Part shown: one piece after another, positions 6,874-15,047 of the stretch
How the letters are laid out: the number at the start of each line of letters is the position of its first letter
Position numbering within the stretch: position 1 is the first letter of the stretch
Made by a program: the position numbers and the translations under genes
Assembly: GCA_902773475.1 (NCBI GenBank)
Contig: CACYEO010000020.1
Span: forward strand, 1-22,661
Direction: 5' to 3'
DNA from: an uncultured bacterium
Lineage (GTDB): Bacteria > Verrucomicrobiota > Kiritimatiellia > RFP12 > UBA1067
Length of the DNA: 22,661 bases
Notes under the pieces: generated by a model
What the model was told of the DNA's origin: nothing
Database searches by the model: none
The model's input: the letters and a program-made list of their open reading frames with translations, nothing else

Positions 6874-9800
6874 TCAGCCGCCGTAGTGGCGGCGGCGTTC
6901 CGGCTGGGACAGGAATATCGCTTTTTTCACCTTGAACGAGTATCCGCGCAGCGGCATGGCGTCAAGCGCGGCGAAGAATTCCGGCGAAGGCGCGGCGCGT
7001 CCCGGCATTTCGATTTCGATTTCGCTGCCTTTGTACGTCAGCTGCACGTGTATCGCCAGCGCGCCCGGGTTGGAATCGGCGAGCGCGCCGATTTTCTTCA
7101 TCGCGTCCTGCGCGTCTTCCCATTTCGCCGGAAGCCTGACGGCGAGCATGTCCGCGAAAGCGGGCACGCCGGCGTCGAGCGTGTAGCATTCGCGCGCGAT
7201 GAACTGCAGTTCGCCTTCTCCCTCCGCGGCGCCGGGCGAGCGGCGGCGCGAGATTTCGCCGCAGATCATCACCGGCTTGTCCACTGCGGACGGCAGCCAG
7301 TTGTACTTTTCGAACACGGCTGAGAATGCGAGCGATTCCATGCTTGCGGTTCCGTCGTCGATTTTCAGCACCGCCCACGGGTTGAGGTTCTTGTCCGGCT
7401 TATTCGGATCGGGCTTCGGTATGCGAATCGAGCACGAGGACAGCATCCCGACGACACGCACGGGCAGCCTTTCGCCGCCCACCTCGCCTATCGCCGAAAG
7501 TTTTACCGTCGAGAAATCGTCTACCACCCTGTGGTACGCGCCGAGCGGATGCCCCGTCAGGTACATTCCGCACAGTTCGCGTTCGGCCTTGAAGTTCTCG
7601 ACGTCCGGCAGCGGCGGAAAATCCTTGAATGCGGCGTCGGTCTCCGAAACCGCGCCGGGGTCGAGCACCGCAAACATGTCCGTCTGCCCGCTCGCCTTCT
7701 CCTTGGCGCGCTGCGCCGCGCGGCGCATGGCGAATTCGCAGTTCATCAGCAGTTTGTTGCGGTTCGTTTCCAGATCCGAAAACGCCCCGCAGCGGATGAG
7801 CGCTTCCAGGACGCGCTTGTTCACGACCGCCTTGTCGGCGAGGCGCGCGCAGAAATCCACAAGCCCCTTGTACGGGCCGGATTTGTCGCGCTCCTCCACT
7901 ATGGCTTCCGCCGCGGCTTCGCCAACGTTTTTGACCCCGGCCAGCCCGTAGCGTATGCCGCCTTCCGCCGGAACAAAGCGCGCGCGCGAGCCGTTCACCG
8001 ACGGAGACAGCACTTTCAGCCCGATGTCCGCGGCTTCCTGCACGAATCCGGGGAGCTTGTCGAAATTGCCGATTTCGGAGGAAATCTGCGCGCACATGAA
8101 TTCGGCCGGATAGTGCGCTTTGAGATAGCCTGTCTGGTATGCGACCCATGCGTAGCACACGGCGTGCGATTTGTTGAACGCATAGCTCGCGAACGCGGTC
8201 CAGTCGTCCCAGATTTTGTCGATCAGTTTTCTCGCGGCCGCCTCGTCCTTCCATTTGCCGATGCGGAATTCCGCGTTTGCAAGGCAGCCTTCCACGAATT
8301 TGACCTTCAGCTCTTCCATCACGGCAAGCTGCTTCTTGCCCATCGCCTTGCGGAGTTTGTCGGACATTCCGCGCGTGAATCCCGCGAGGCGGCGCGACAG
8401 AAGCATCACCTGCTCCTGGTACACCGTTATGCCGTAGGTGTCCTTCAGCGTCTGCTCCATCAGCGGATGGTCGTAGGAAATCTTCTCCTTGCCCTGCTTG
8501 CGCGCGATGAAGTTCGGTATGTACTGCATCGGGCCTGGACGGTAGAGCGCGTTCATCGCCACAAGGTCTTCGAGCCGGTCCGGCTGCAAGAGACGCAGGT
8601 TGCTCTTCATGCCTTCGGATTCGAACTGGAAAAGCCCGGTGGTGTCGCCGCGCGAGAACAGTTCGTACGTCTCCTTGTCATCGTCGCGGATGGCGTCCGG
8701 ATCCACGGTTTCGCCGCGGACTTCCTTTATCAGCGAGACGCATTCTTTTTCCACGGTCAGCGTCTTGAGGCCCAGGAAGGCCATTTTCAGAAGGCCGACA
8801 GGCTCCACGAAATGTCCGTCGTACTGCGTAGTCAGCAGGCTTTCGCCTTCTGTGGGCATCACCGGAATCGTGTCTATGAGCGGATCGCGCGAAATGATCA
8901 CGCCGCAGGCGTGCACTCCGGGCTGGCGGATCGAGCCGTCGAGCCGCTGCGCGCGTTCAAGGAGTTTGTGTACTACCGGATCGCTCTCGTCGTCGGCGGC
9001 CTTCTTGAGATCCGCGCTCTGTTCGAGCGCCTTTTTGAAAGTTATCTTCGGAACGTCCGGCACGAGCCCCGCAAGGCGGTTCGTGTCCGCAAGCGGGTAT
9101 TCCATCACGCGCCCGACGTCTTTTATCGCGCTCTTCGGGGCCATCTGGCCGAATGTGACGATGTGCGCCACATGGTCTGCGCCGTATTTGTTGGTGACGT
9201 ATTCCAGCACCCTGCCGCGCCCGGCGTCGTCGAAGTCCACGTCTATATCGGGCATTGATATGCGGTCGGGGTTCAGGAAGCGTTCGAAGAGGAGGTCGAA
9301 TTTGAGCGGGTCGACGTTCGTGATTCCAAGCGCGTATGCGACGGCGGCGCCCGCCGCGCTTCCGCGCCCCGGCCCCACCCATACGCCCATGTCGCGCGCG
9401 GCTTTGATGTAGTCGTGCACGATCAGGAAGTAGCCGGGGAATCCCATTTTGCGGATCGTCTCCAACTCGAACGAGACGCGCTCGCGCGTCTCCTTCGGCA
9501 GATCCTCCCCCCAGCGTTTTTTCGCGCCTTCCCAAACGAGGTGGTCCAGGTAGTCCGCCTCGAACTGTATGCGCTTCTGGGCGGGATCGTCGAACGGAGC
9601 GTACTTGGGATCGTCTTCGCTTCCGAATTCCGGCGGAATCGGGAATTTCGGCATGATCGGCTTGGAGTCGAGCTTGTATTCCTCGATTTTCTCCGCGAGC
9701 GCGACGGTCGCCGCCAGCCATTCAGGGTTTTCCGGGAACACGGCGCGCATTTCTTCCGCCGTCTTGAACCATTCCTGCCCCGTGTAGACGAGCCTTCCGC

Positions 9801-10587
9801 GCTCGTTCATGCCGGTGCGCACCGGATCGGAAAGTTTTTTGCCGGTGGACAGGCACAGCAGCACGTCGTGCGAATCGTTGTCGTCGGCGGAAAGGAAATG
9901 CACGTCGTTCGTGGCGATCACGTTGATTCCGAGTTTGGCCGCGATCTCCTTCACGCCCTTCGTCACGGCCCGCTGGTTGTTCCATACTCCGCCGGGGCCG
10001 GAATTCATCTCCGGATGGATTGCGCTCCGGTGCTCCATCACCTCCAGATAATAGTCTTCGCCGAAAACGTCCTTGTACCAGCGGGCGGTCTTTTCCGCCT
10101 CGTCCATGCGCCCCGCCGCCACCGCGCGCGCCACCTCCCCCGCAAGGCAGGCGGACGAAACCACAAGTCCTTCGGAGTGTTTCGCGAGAAGTTCGCGGTC
10201 TATGCGTGGATGGTGGTAGAATCCTTCGCACGCGGCCTTTGACATCAGCCGCACAAGGTTCCGGTACCCGGCCATGTTCTTCGCAAGCAGTATCAGGTGC
10301 GAGCGCGTCTCGTCGCGGTCTTTGCCGCGGTAGTCGCGGTTTGTTATGTACGCTTCGCAGCCGAGTATCGGCTTGACGGGCGGAAGATCGCCGTAGACTT
10401 TCGGGTTTTTCGAGCGGCATTCGTCGTAGAACGCCTTCAGCGCGAAAAGATTGCCGTGGTCTGTGACGGCGAGCGCGGGCATCCCGAGCTGCCTGGCGCG
10501 TTTCACGAGCGGCGCTATCTGGCACTGGCCGTCGAGAAGCGAATAGGTCGTGTGGACGTGGAGATGGACGAAATCCGGCATTGTCAT
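6874..10587 (-). CDS. dnaE: DNA polymerase III alpha subunit
   Basis: 1237 residues, the replicative polymerase. An N-terminal PHP domain carries H10, H12, D43, H44, E78, H97, C147 and a later NDVHF, a set that looks complete for metal binding and so possibly for intrinsic 3'-5' exonuclease activity. The palm motif PDIDVDF holds catalytic D447 and D449. The YRPGPM and YQEQVM segments of the fingers region, a helix-hairpin-helix segment (YGLAGVKNVGEAAAEAI) and a C-terminal OB-fold follow in the usual order. Length is slightly above the E. coli protein. The start codon lies 1 nt after the stop of the ccsA-like gene, so it is read by coupling at the end of the seven-gene run; a second in-frame ATG is two codons later. 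No frameshift was seen. Confidence 0.97.
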   Translation of the reverse strand: MTMPDFVHLHVHTTYSLLDGQCQIAPLVKRARQLGMPALAVTDHGNLFALKAFYDECRSKNPKVYGDLPPVKPILGCEAYITNRDYRGKDRDETRSHLILLAKNMAGYRNLVRLMSKAACEGFYHHPRIDRELLAKHSEGLVVSSACLAGEVARAVAAGRMDEAEKTARWYKDVFGEDYYLEVMEHRSAIHPEMNSGPGGVWNNQRAVTKGVKEIAAKLGINVIATNDVHFLSADDNDSHDVLLCLSTGKKLSDPVRTGMNERGRLVYTGQEWFKTAEEMRAVFPENPEWLAATVALAEKIEEYKLDSKPIMPKFPIPPEFGSEDDPKYAPFDDPAQKRIQFEADYLDHLVWEGAKKRWGEDLPKETRERVSFELETIRKMGFPGYFLIVHDYIKAARDMGVWVGPGRGSAAGAAVAYALGITNVDPLKFDLLFERFLNPDRISMPDIDVDFDDAGRGRVLEYVTNKYGADHVAHIVTFGQMAPKSAIKDVGRVMEYPLADTNRLAGLVPDVPKITFKKALEQSADLKKAADDESDPVVHKLLERAQRLDGSIRQPGVHACGVIISRDPLIDTIPVMPTEGESLLTTQYDGHFVEPVGLLKMAFLGLKTLTVEKECVSLIKEVRGETVDPDAIRDDDKETYELFSRGDTTGLFQFESEGMKSNLRLLQPDRLEDLVAMNALYRPGPMQYIPNFIARKQGKEKISYDHPLMEQTLKDTYGITVYQEQVMLLSRRLAGFTRGMSDKLRKAMGKKQLAVMEELKVKFVEGCLANAEFRIGKWKDEAAARKLIDKIWDDWTAFASYAFNKSHAVCYAWVAYQTGYLKAHYPAEFMCAQISSEIGNFDKLPGFVQEAADIGLKVLSPSVNGSRARFVPAEGGIRYGLAGVKNVGEAAAEAIVEERDKSGPYKGLVDFCARLADKAVVNKRVLEALIRCGAFSDLETNRNKLLMNCEFAMRRAAQRAKEKASGQTDMFAVLDPGAVSETDAAFKDFPPLPDVENFKAERELCGMYLTGHPLGAYHRVVDDFSTVKLSAIGEVGGERLPVRVVGMLSSCSIRIPKPDPNKPDKNLNPWAVLKIDDGTASMESLAFSAVFEKYNWLPSAVDKPVMICGEISRRRSPGAAEGEGELQFIARECYTLDAGVPAFADMLAVRLPAKWEDAQDAMKKIGALADSNPGALAIHVQLTYKGSEIEIEMPGRAAPSPEFFAALDAMPLRGYSFKVKKAIFLSQPERRRHYGG

Positions 10588-10588
10588 G

Positions 10589-11344
10589 TCACATCGCGGC
10601 TGTGTGGTGGCCCTGGAAAATCCGCGAGAAGTTCACCCAGGTCATTGTAAGGATTATGAGAACCGCGCCCGCCGCGAGCGCCGCGGCGTCGAGCCGGGGA
10701 TGCTTTGCGAGCTTCCCGCGCGCCGCCATGTACGCGGCGTAGAAAAACCATGTCGCGAGCGACCACATTTCCTTGGGGTCGAACTGCCACCAGTCGCCCC
10801 AGCATATCTCACCCCACAGCGCGCCGAGCGTCAGCCCCAGCGTAAGGCAGAAGAACCCCGCGCCCGCGGTGTCCCTCGCGCGCGGGCCGGTGCCCGGAAG
10901 CGCCGCGCGCAGCAGTATCAGGTACCCGGTCAGATATGATGCCACGTGCGGCACGAAAAGCGGGGACTGCAGGGCGGGCGGCAGCATCCGCGTCTTGAAC
11001 GTGAATACGAAAGCGCACGGGAAAAGAAGCGCCGCCGCAAGGAACGAATCCGCGCCAACCGTGCGGCATTTCAGTTTTTTCGCGGAGTACAGCGTGAAAA
11101 GCGGAAGCGCGGCGGCCCCGGAAAGCATGAATTCCTTTATGTTCTTGAGAGGCGCTGACTTCCCCGCCGCCGCGTGCATTGCGGCGGCCGCGACCGCCGC
11201 CGCGGCTCCGCACGTGAAAAGAAACGTCGCGGTCTTGCGCGCCGCCGCCGAAGTCCGCGCGCAGAGCGAAGACGCGAACGCGGCCGCGAAGCATGCAAAC
11301 GCCGATGCGGCGACCCAGCCTTCCGCTCCTGCCGGCGCGTGCAT
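10589..11344 (-). CDS. ccsA: Cytochrome c assembly protein, CcsA/ResC/CcmC family
   Basis: 251 residues, integral membrane. The signature WGDWWQFDPKEMW (residues 182-194) is the tryptophan-rich haem-handling motif of the family, and the DPKE form points to CcsA (System II) rather than CcmC. Two conserved histidines flank it: H133 in FVPHVASY and H246/H247 in FQGHH near the C-terminus. About seven hydrophobic helices can be drawn. The protein would present haem outside the cytoplasmic membrane for attachment to c-type cytochromes. No ResB/Ccs1 partner or thiol-disulfide factor is in the window. The start at 11344 (MHAPAG) shares one base with the upstream coaC stop in TGATG. A longer upstream reading is the wrong frame of coaC. 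CcsA versus another family member is less sure than the family. Confidence 0.82.
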   Translation of the reverse strand: MHAPAGAEGWVAASAFACFAAAFASSLCARTSAAARKTATFLFTCGAAAAVAAAAMHAAAGKSAPLKNIKEFMLSGAAALPLFTLYSAKKLKCRTVGADSFLAAALLFPCAFVFTFKTRMLPPALQSPLFVPHVASYLTGYLILLRAALPGTGPRARDTAGAGFFCLTLGLTLGALWGEICWGDWWQFDPKEMWSLATWFFYAAYMAARGKLAKHPRLDAAALAAGAVLIILTMTWVNFSRIFQGHHTAAM

Positions 11345-11904
11345 CAGGCGCGTCCTTTCCCGGCCCCGCCGCGAACCGCTTCCATGGCGGCGGCGAAGAT
11401 GTCTTCGAGCGCGGCGAGCCTGCCGCGCCCGGACGTCCCGCACGCGAGTTCGCCTTCCGCGGGCGGCACGATCGCCACGCCGCGCCCGCGGAGCGCGGCG
11501 ACGTTGGCCGCAGTCGCCGCGTTGTCCCACATTCCGCAGTTCATCGCCGGCGCCGCCACTATCGGCGCGGACGTCGCGAGAAGCGTGGACGTCACAAGGT
11601 CGTCGGCGATTCCGCATGCGAGTTTGGCAAGCACGTTGGCCGTGCACGGCGCCACTACGGCCACGTCGGCGTCGGCAAGTGCGATGTGGTCCGGGCGCCA
11701 GTCGCGCGCGGCGTCGAACATCTCCACCCCCACCGGGTTGCGCGAAAGCGTCGCGAACGTGAGCGGCGTCACGAATTCGCAGGCGGAGCGCGTCATCGCC
11801 ACGCGCACGCCGCATCCCGCCTTTTTGAACATGCGGACAAGTTCGCACGCCTTGTAGGCGGCGATAGAGCCTGTCACGCACAGAAGAACCCGCGTTCCGT
11901 CCAT
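11344..11904 (-). CDS. coaC: Phosphopantothenoylcysteine decarboxylase, stand-alone
   Basis: 186 residues, an FMN-dependent HFCD-family flavoprotein that decarboxylates phosphopantothenoylcysteine to phosphopantetheine in CoA synthesis. Seen: N-terminal VTGSIAAYKA (residues 10-19), catalytic-type H73 in RPDHI, PAMNCGMW (119-126) that binds the substrate carboxylate, and ELACGTSGRGRL (152-163) with the substrate-clamp Cys155. In most bacteria this domain is fused to the synthetase CoaB as about 400 residues; here the protein stops right after the CoaC half, and the next gene is ccsA-like, so CoaB must be encoded elsewhere. A related flavin prenyltransferase is less likely given the PAMN motif. 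The start has a strong GAAGGAGG. It lies 19 bp after gmk. Confidence 0.88.
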   Translation of the reverse strand: MDGTRVLLCVTGSIAAYKACELVRMFKKAGCGVRVAMTRSACEFVTPLTFATLSRNPVGVEMFDAARDWRPDHIALADADVAVVAPCTANVLAKLACGIADDLVTSTLLATSAPIVAAPAMNCGMWDNAATAANVAALRGRGVAIVPPAEGELACGTSGRGRLAALEDIFAAAMEAVRGGAGKGRA

Positions 11905-11923
11905 TGCCGCGCCTCCTTCCGGT

Positions 11924-12523
11924 TCACATTCTTCCCGAACGCACGTCTATCAGGTCGCACAGCCGCCTGTAGGCCGTGTCGAGCTCGTCGTTCACTATCC
12001 GGTACATGTATTCGCCTGCCCGCGCCATTTCGCCGTCCGCGTTTTTGAGGCGTTTTTCAATCGTCTCCTGGGCGTCCGTGCCGCGTTTTTCAAGCCGCGC
12101 GCGGAGTTCTTCCATCGACGGCGGCATGATGAAGACGTCCATGTACCCGGCGCGCATCGGCGCGTCGGACGGGAGCGACGCCACGTAAGAGCGGACTTTC
12201 GCGGCGCCCGCCACGTCTATGTCGAGAATGACGGAATTGCCTTCCTCGAGGATCTCTTCGATCGGCGCTTTGAGCGTGCCGTAGTAGTTGCCGTGGACTT
12301 CCGCGTGTTCCAGAAACGCGTTTTCGGCGAGTAGCGTTTTGAAGCGCTCGCGCGACAGGAAGTGGTAGTCTATGCCGTCTTCTTCGCCGATGCGCGGCTC
12401 GCGCGTGGTGCATGAGACGGAATAGCCGATGTCCGGGTATTCCTGCAGGATGAGATCGACGAGGGTGGATTTCCCCGCGCCCGACGGAGCGGAGAGAATT
12501 ATGAAAAGAGGTTTCGTTTTCAT
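11924..12523 (-). CDS. gmk: Guanylate kinase
   Basis: 199 residues, phosphorylating GMP to GDP with ATP. The P-loop is SAPSGAGKST (11-20), followed by the GMP-binding region SCTTREPRIGEEDGIDYHF and the EHAEVHGNYYGT segment, all standard for the family. The later part, with a helical lid and RLKNA...E, is also typical. Length is normal. No clear Shine-Dalgarno sequence precedes the ATG at 12523; the 54-bp gap to the HAD gene upstream is the largest within this operon and shows no promoter I can support. Confidence 0.96.
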   Translation of the reverse strand: MKTKPLFIILSAPSGAGKSTLVDLILQEYPDIGYSVSCTTREPRIGEEDGIDYHFLSRERFKTLLAENAFLEHAEVHGNYYGTLKAPIEEILEEGNSVILDIDVAGAAKVRSYVASLPSDAPMRAGYMDVFIMPPSMEELRARLEKRGTDAQETIEKRLKNADGEMARAGEYMYRIVNDELDTAYRRLCDLIDVRSGRM

Positions 12524-12577
12524 GGGAAGTGAAGCGTTTCGGTGTTTGATGGAAGTTTAGCGGTTTCGCCCCGGCTG

Positions 12578-13234
12578 TCAATCGCGAATGCCGGCTTCGC
12601 CGAGGAATTCAAGCGCCGCGGCCGCGGCCCCCGGGGCGTGGCTGTACAGCATCGCGTTCCAGCCGCGCGCGAGCGCGGCGTCCACGTTCTTTTGGGCGTC
12701 GTCGAAGAAGTAGATCGACTCCGGCGGCAGCCCGAGCCTTTCCTCCATTATCCCGTATATGCGCGGTTCGGGCTTGACCGTGCCTTCGTGCGAGGAAACC
12801 ACTACGGCGTCCGCGGCGGACGCGAGCGCGCCGAAGCGGGGGAAGAAGTAGTCCGCCGCGAATTCCGCCGACATGTTCGTGAGTATGCCGGTCCGCCATC
12901 CCCTGCCGCGCAGATGTTCGAAAAGCCGCCTTGTCTCTTCGCGCGGATGCGCCCAGCTTTCGGAGTCCGCGCAGTATATTTCGTGCATCTTTTTTCCGTC
13001 CGGACGCGGCATTCCGGCTTCGTCGAGCATTCGCTCGTACATTTCCGCGCAGTCGATCCTGCCCGCGTCGAAAAGCGTCCTGTGGGTCGAGAATCCGCGC
13101 ATGAGCGCTTCCATCCCGAGTCCGCTCAGCGCGGCTACGTTTTCAAGATATTCCGTCTTCGGGAATTCGGATATCACGCCGCCGAAGTCGAATACGGCGG
13201 CGCGGGGGGGGACGGCGGGATTGCCGTTTTTCAT
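12578..13234 (-). CDS. HAD-superfamily phosphatase, subclass IA, YihX-like
   Basis: 218 residues. Motif I is VFDFGGVI with nucleophile D16; the usual second Asp (DxD) is Gly, as in the YihX / epoxide-hydrolase N-domain branch that reads FDxGxV. Motif II is ILTNMS, motif III Lys is in KPEPRIY, and motif IV is YFFDDAQKN. The helical cap follows motif I, which makes it type IA. YihX-like enzymes dephosphorylate small sugar phosphates such as glucose 1-phosphate; the substrate here is unknown. The ATG overlaps the amidase stop by 4 nt (ATGA), so translation is coupled. Length is usual. Confidence 0.85.
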   Translation of the reverse strand: MKNGNPAVPPRAAVFDFGGVISEFPKTEYLENVAALSGLGMEALMRGFSTHRTLFDAGRIDCAEMYERMLDEAGMPRPDGKKMHEIYCADSESWAHPREETRRLFEHLRGRGWRTGILTNMSAEFAADYFFPRFGALASAADAVVVSSHEGTVKPEPRIYGIMEERLGLPPESIYFFDDAQKNVDAALARGWNAMLYSHAPGAAAAALEFLGEAGIRD

Positions 13235-14445
13235 TCAAGTCCTGCCCAGTCTTTTACGCCGCGCACCACGGCTTTTGCCACTCTTTCGCGGCGTTCCGTG
13301 TCGAAAAACACCGCCTCCTCCCCTTCCGGGAGGTTCAGAAAATCTATTTCAAGAAGGCACGACGGCACCGCCGGGTTGCGGCACACCGCGTACGATGCTG
13401 TCTGCGCGCCTTTGTTCTTCACGCCCGGAAGAGCCGCCGCGACATGCTTCTGTATCGCCTTCGCAAGCTCCAGCCCGCGCCCGTTCGACGCGTATGCCAC
13501 GGTGTGCCGCGCGGTTCTGGGGTCGGATTGCGGAGGGTTCGCGTTGTGGTGGATTGATATGAAAGCGTCCGCGTGCATGGAATACGCCTGGAGCGGTCTG
13601 TCGTAGAGCGCAGGGAACGAGTCGTCTTCGCGCGTCATGACCGTGTCGAAGCCCGCTTTCGCGAGTTCGTCGCGGATCGCCTTGGCCTGCGCCAGGTTCG
13701 CGTCCTTTTCGCACCATCCGTGCGGGGATCGCGTCCCCGTGTCGCTTTTGCCGTGGCCGGGGTCGATCAGGATTTTTATGGAGCCGGCCGGCTTCCCCGA
13801 CGGCTTTTCGGGGAAACCTTCCGAAATGTCCGGCGCGGCCTTGCTTCTGTCCGGCAGGTCGCCGCCGCATTCGGCGATGCGCGACGAATCGATGAACGCG
13901 AAGCGTCCGTCGATCCATATCGCCGCGTTTTTCCCGTCTTTCATCGGCGCGCCCTGCACGGTGAAGCCTTCCGGCAGGAATGCGAGCGATTCGCCGTCGC
14001 CGGGAAGTGAGCGCACGCGGTTCATGAAGACGTTTGCCTTCGCCTTGTACGCGCGCCAGGGCTTTTCGACCCTTTCGTCGGCATCCGGGTTGGAAACCGG
14101 CGCCGGCGGAGGGATCGCTGCCTTCTCCTGCGGACCTGAAACGAAGAAGCTCCGTTCAAGCCGTTCGTCCCCCGAAACAAAGACGAGCGTGTTTGTCGCG
14201 CCGGGCGTCGTCCCGAGCATGGCGATGAACGCCCCCGTGCGGTACGGTTTTATCTCCGTTCCGTTGATTTCAAGCCGCGCCCCCGGCTCCACAGCGCCTA
14301 TGCAGTGGCATTTTTCGATGCACGGCAGTTTCGCCCCCTGCGCAGGGAACGTTACGGCAATGCCGCACTGCGCCGTTTGCGGGAACGCGGCCGCCGCGGC
14401 CGAAAGAACGGCTGCGGCGGCAGATCGCAGAGCCGCGCCTTTCAC
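13231..14445 (-). CDS. N-acetylmuramoyl-L-alanine amidase, exported
   Basis: 404 residues from GTG 14445, which overlaps the superoxide reductase stop as GTGA; this start gives a clean signal peptide (MKGAALRSAAAAVLSAAAAA, cut near QTA/QC). Longer readings run through the upstream gene in the wrong frame. Residues about 28-220 form an N-terminal region with an SH3-like segment (VFMNRVRSLPGDGESLAFL...). Residues 222-403 are an Amidase_3 domain: zinc ligands H231 (DPGHG), E246 (WCEKD) and H299 (SIHHNA), and catalytic E366 (LLEIDFL). It hydrolyses the bond between N-acetylmuramic acid and the stem peptide, in cell separation or wall turnover. It is AmiC-like in its catalytic domain but not in the N-terminal region, so no gene symbol is given. 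Confidence 0.9.
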   Translation of the reverse strand: MKGAALRSAAAAVLSAAAAAFPQTAQCGIAVTFPAQGAKLPCIEKCHCIGAVEPGARLEINGTEIKPYRTGAFIAMLGTTPGATNTLVFVSGDERLERSFFVSGPQEKAAIPPPAPVSNPDADERVEKPWRAYKAKANVFMNRVRSLPGDGESLAFLPEGFTVQGAPMKDGKNAAIWIDGRFAFIDSSRIAECGGDLPDRSKAAPDISEGFPEKPSGKPAGSIKILIDPGHGKSDTGTRSPHGWCEKDANLAQAKAIRDELAKAGFDTVMTREDDSFPALYDRPLQAYSMHADAFISIHHNANPPQSDPRTARHTVAYASNGRGLELAKAIQKHVAAALPGVKNKGAQTASYAVCRNPAVPSCLLEIDFLNLPEGEEAVFFDTERRERVAKAVVRGVKDWAGLE

Positions 14446-14834
14446 GACACGGTCACTGCGGCCTGGCTCGTCCACAGTCCGTGTATGTTGCAGTACGCCG
14501 TAGCATGCAGCGTGCCGGACTTTGACAGCGATACGCGTATTTTCGCGCATGGGACGGTGCGCGCCGGACCTTCGTCCTGCGTGGCGGACTGCGCATGCGC
14601 GCCGAGTTCCACGCGGCCGAGTTCGATGGATACGCCCGAGCCTTCAGGAATATAGTGGAGTGCGATCCACGCTATGTGGTGCGCGGGCGTGTTGGGATGC
14701 GGGATTTCGCGTCCGACGGACACTTCCACGTCGAAAGCTTCGCCGGCTTTCACGCTTTCCGGTGCGGATATCGCCGGAACGTGCTTTTCCGTCTTCCAGT
14801 CCGCCGATTTTACGAATGCGCCGAGGTTCTGCAT
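14442..14834 (-). CDS. Superoxide reductase, class II (neelaredoxin type)
   Basis: 130 residues. It reduces superoxide to hydrogen peroxide without making oxygen, a defence typical of anaerobes. The iron-site ligands are all visible: E16-K17-H18, H46 in IPHPNTP, H52 in AHHIAW, and C115-N-I-H118 near the C-terminus, giving the His4Cys centre with the Lys/Glu pair. The desulforedoxin-type N-terminal domain of class I enzymes is absent. ATG 14834 has AGGAG 6 nt upstream; the longer open frame to 14945 passes through the promoter and is rejected. It is the first gene of the seven-gene minus-strand run. Confidence 0.93.
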   Translation of the reverse strand: MQNLGAFVKSADWKTEKHVPAISAPESVKAGEAFDVEVSVGREIPHPNTPAHHIAWIALHYIPEGSGVSIELGRVELGAHAQSATQDEGPARTVPCAKIRVSLSKSGTLHATAYCNIHGLWTSQAAVTVS

Positions 14835-14870
14835 TGGTTTCTCCTTTTGTCTGATTCCGGGCAGGGCTGA

Positions 14871-14899
14871 ATTATACAAAATCCCCCGCCGCGTGTCCA
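14871..14899 (-). promoter_or_regulatory. Near-consensus sigma-70-type promoter of the minus-strand operon
   Basis: Read on the minus strand, TGGACA (14899-14894) and TATAAT (14876-14871) are separated by 17 bp, with one mismatch to the -35 consensus and none to the -10. The predicted start of transcription is about 30 nt before the superoxide reductase ATG, leaving room for the AGGAG ribosome site. It is the only strong promoter seen for the genes from 14834 down to 6874. Confidence 0.7.
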
Positions 14900-14946
14900 A
14901 GCGCCCAGCGGCGGGAGGGTGCGATTTTTTTCTTGCGGCATCCACT

Positions 14947-15011
14947 CCCCACTTGCAATCACTTGGTTTATGAAAAAATCATACCAAGGGGTCAGTGGTC
15001 GTGCAATGGGG
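14947..15011. repeat. 65-bp imperfect hairpin element
   Basis: An inner stem pairs CTTGGTTTATGA (14962-14973) with TCATACCAAG (14979-14988) around an AAAAA loop, with two bulged T. An outer stem pairs CCCCACTTGCA (14947-14957) with TGCAATGGGG (15002-15011). A perfect 10-bp palindrome GGGCCGGCCC abuts at 15009-15018. The element is A/T-richer than its surroundings. It has the size and shape of a REP-like or miniature mobile hairpin, but no terminal duplication was found and no second copy exists in the window. Confidence 0.45.
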
Positions 15012-15047
15012 CCGGCCCGTCTTTGTCGACTGGCTGAAAGAGAATAT

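Noticed and set aside
7531..9258. Long + strand open frame opposite dnaE
   Set aside because: High G+C shadow frame; the opposite strand encodes an intact DnaE with all motifs, and this frame has no recognisable domain.
11345..11881. Long N-terminal extension of the ccsA-like gene
   Set aside because: It is an Arg/Ala-rich shadow of coaC; MHAPAG at 11344 begins a hydrophobic membrane protein.
14446..14550. Longer start for the amidase
   Set aside because: It is the wrong frame of the superoxide reductase gene; the GTG at 14445 gives a signal peptide and a GTGA junction.
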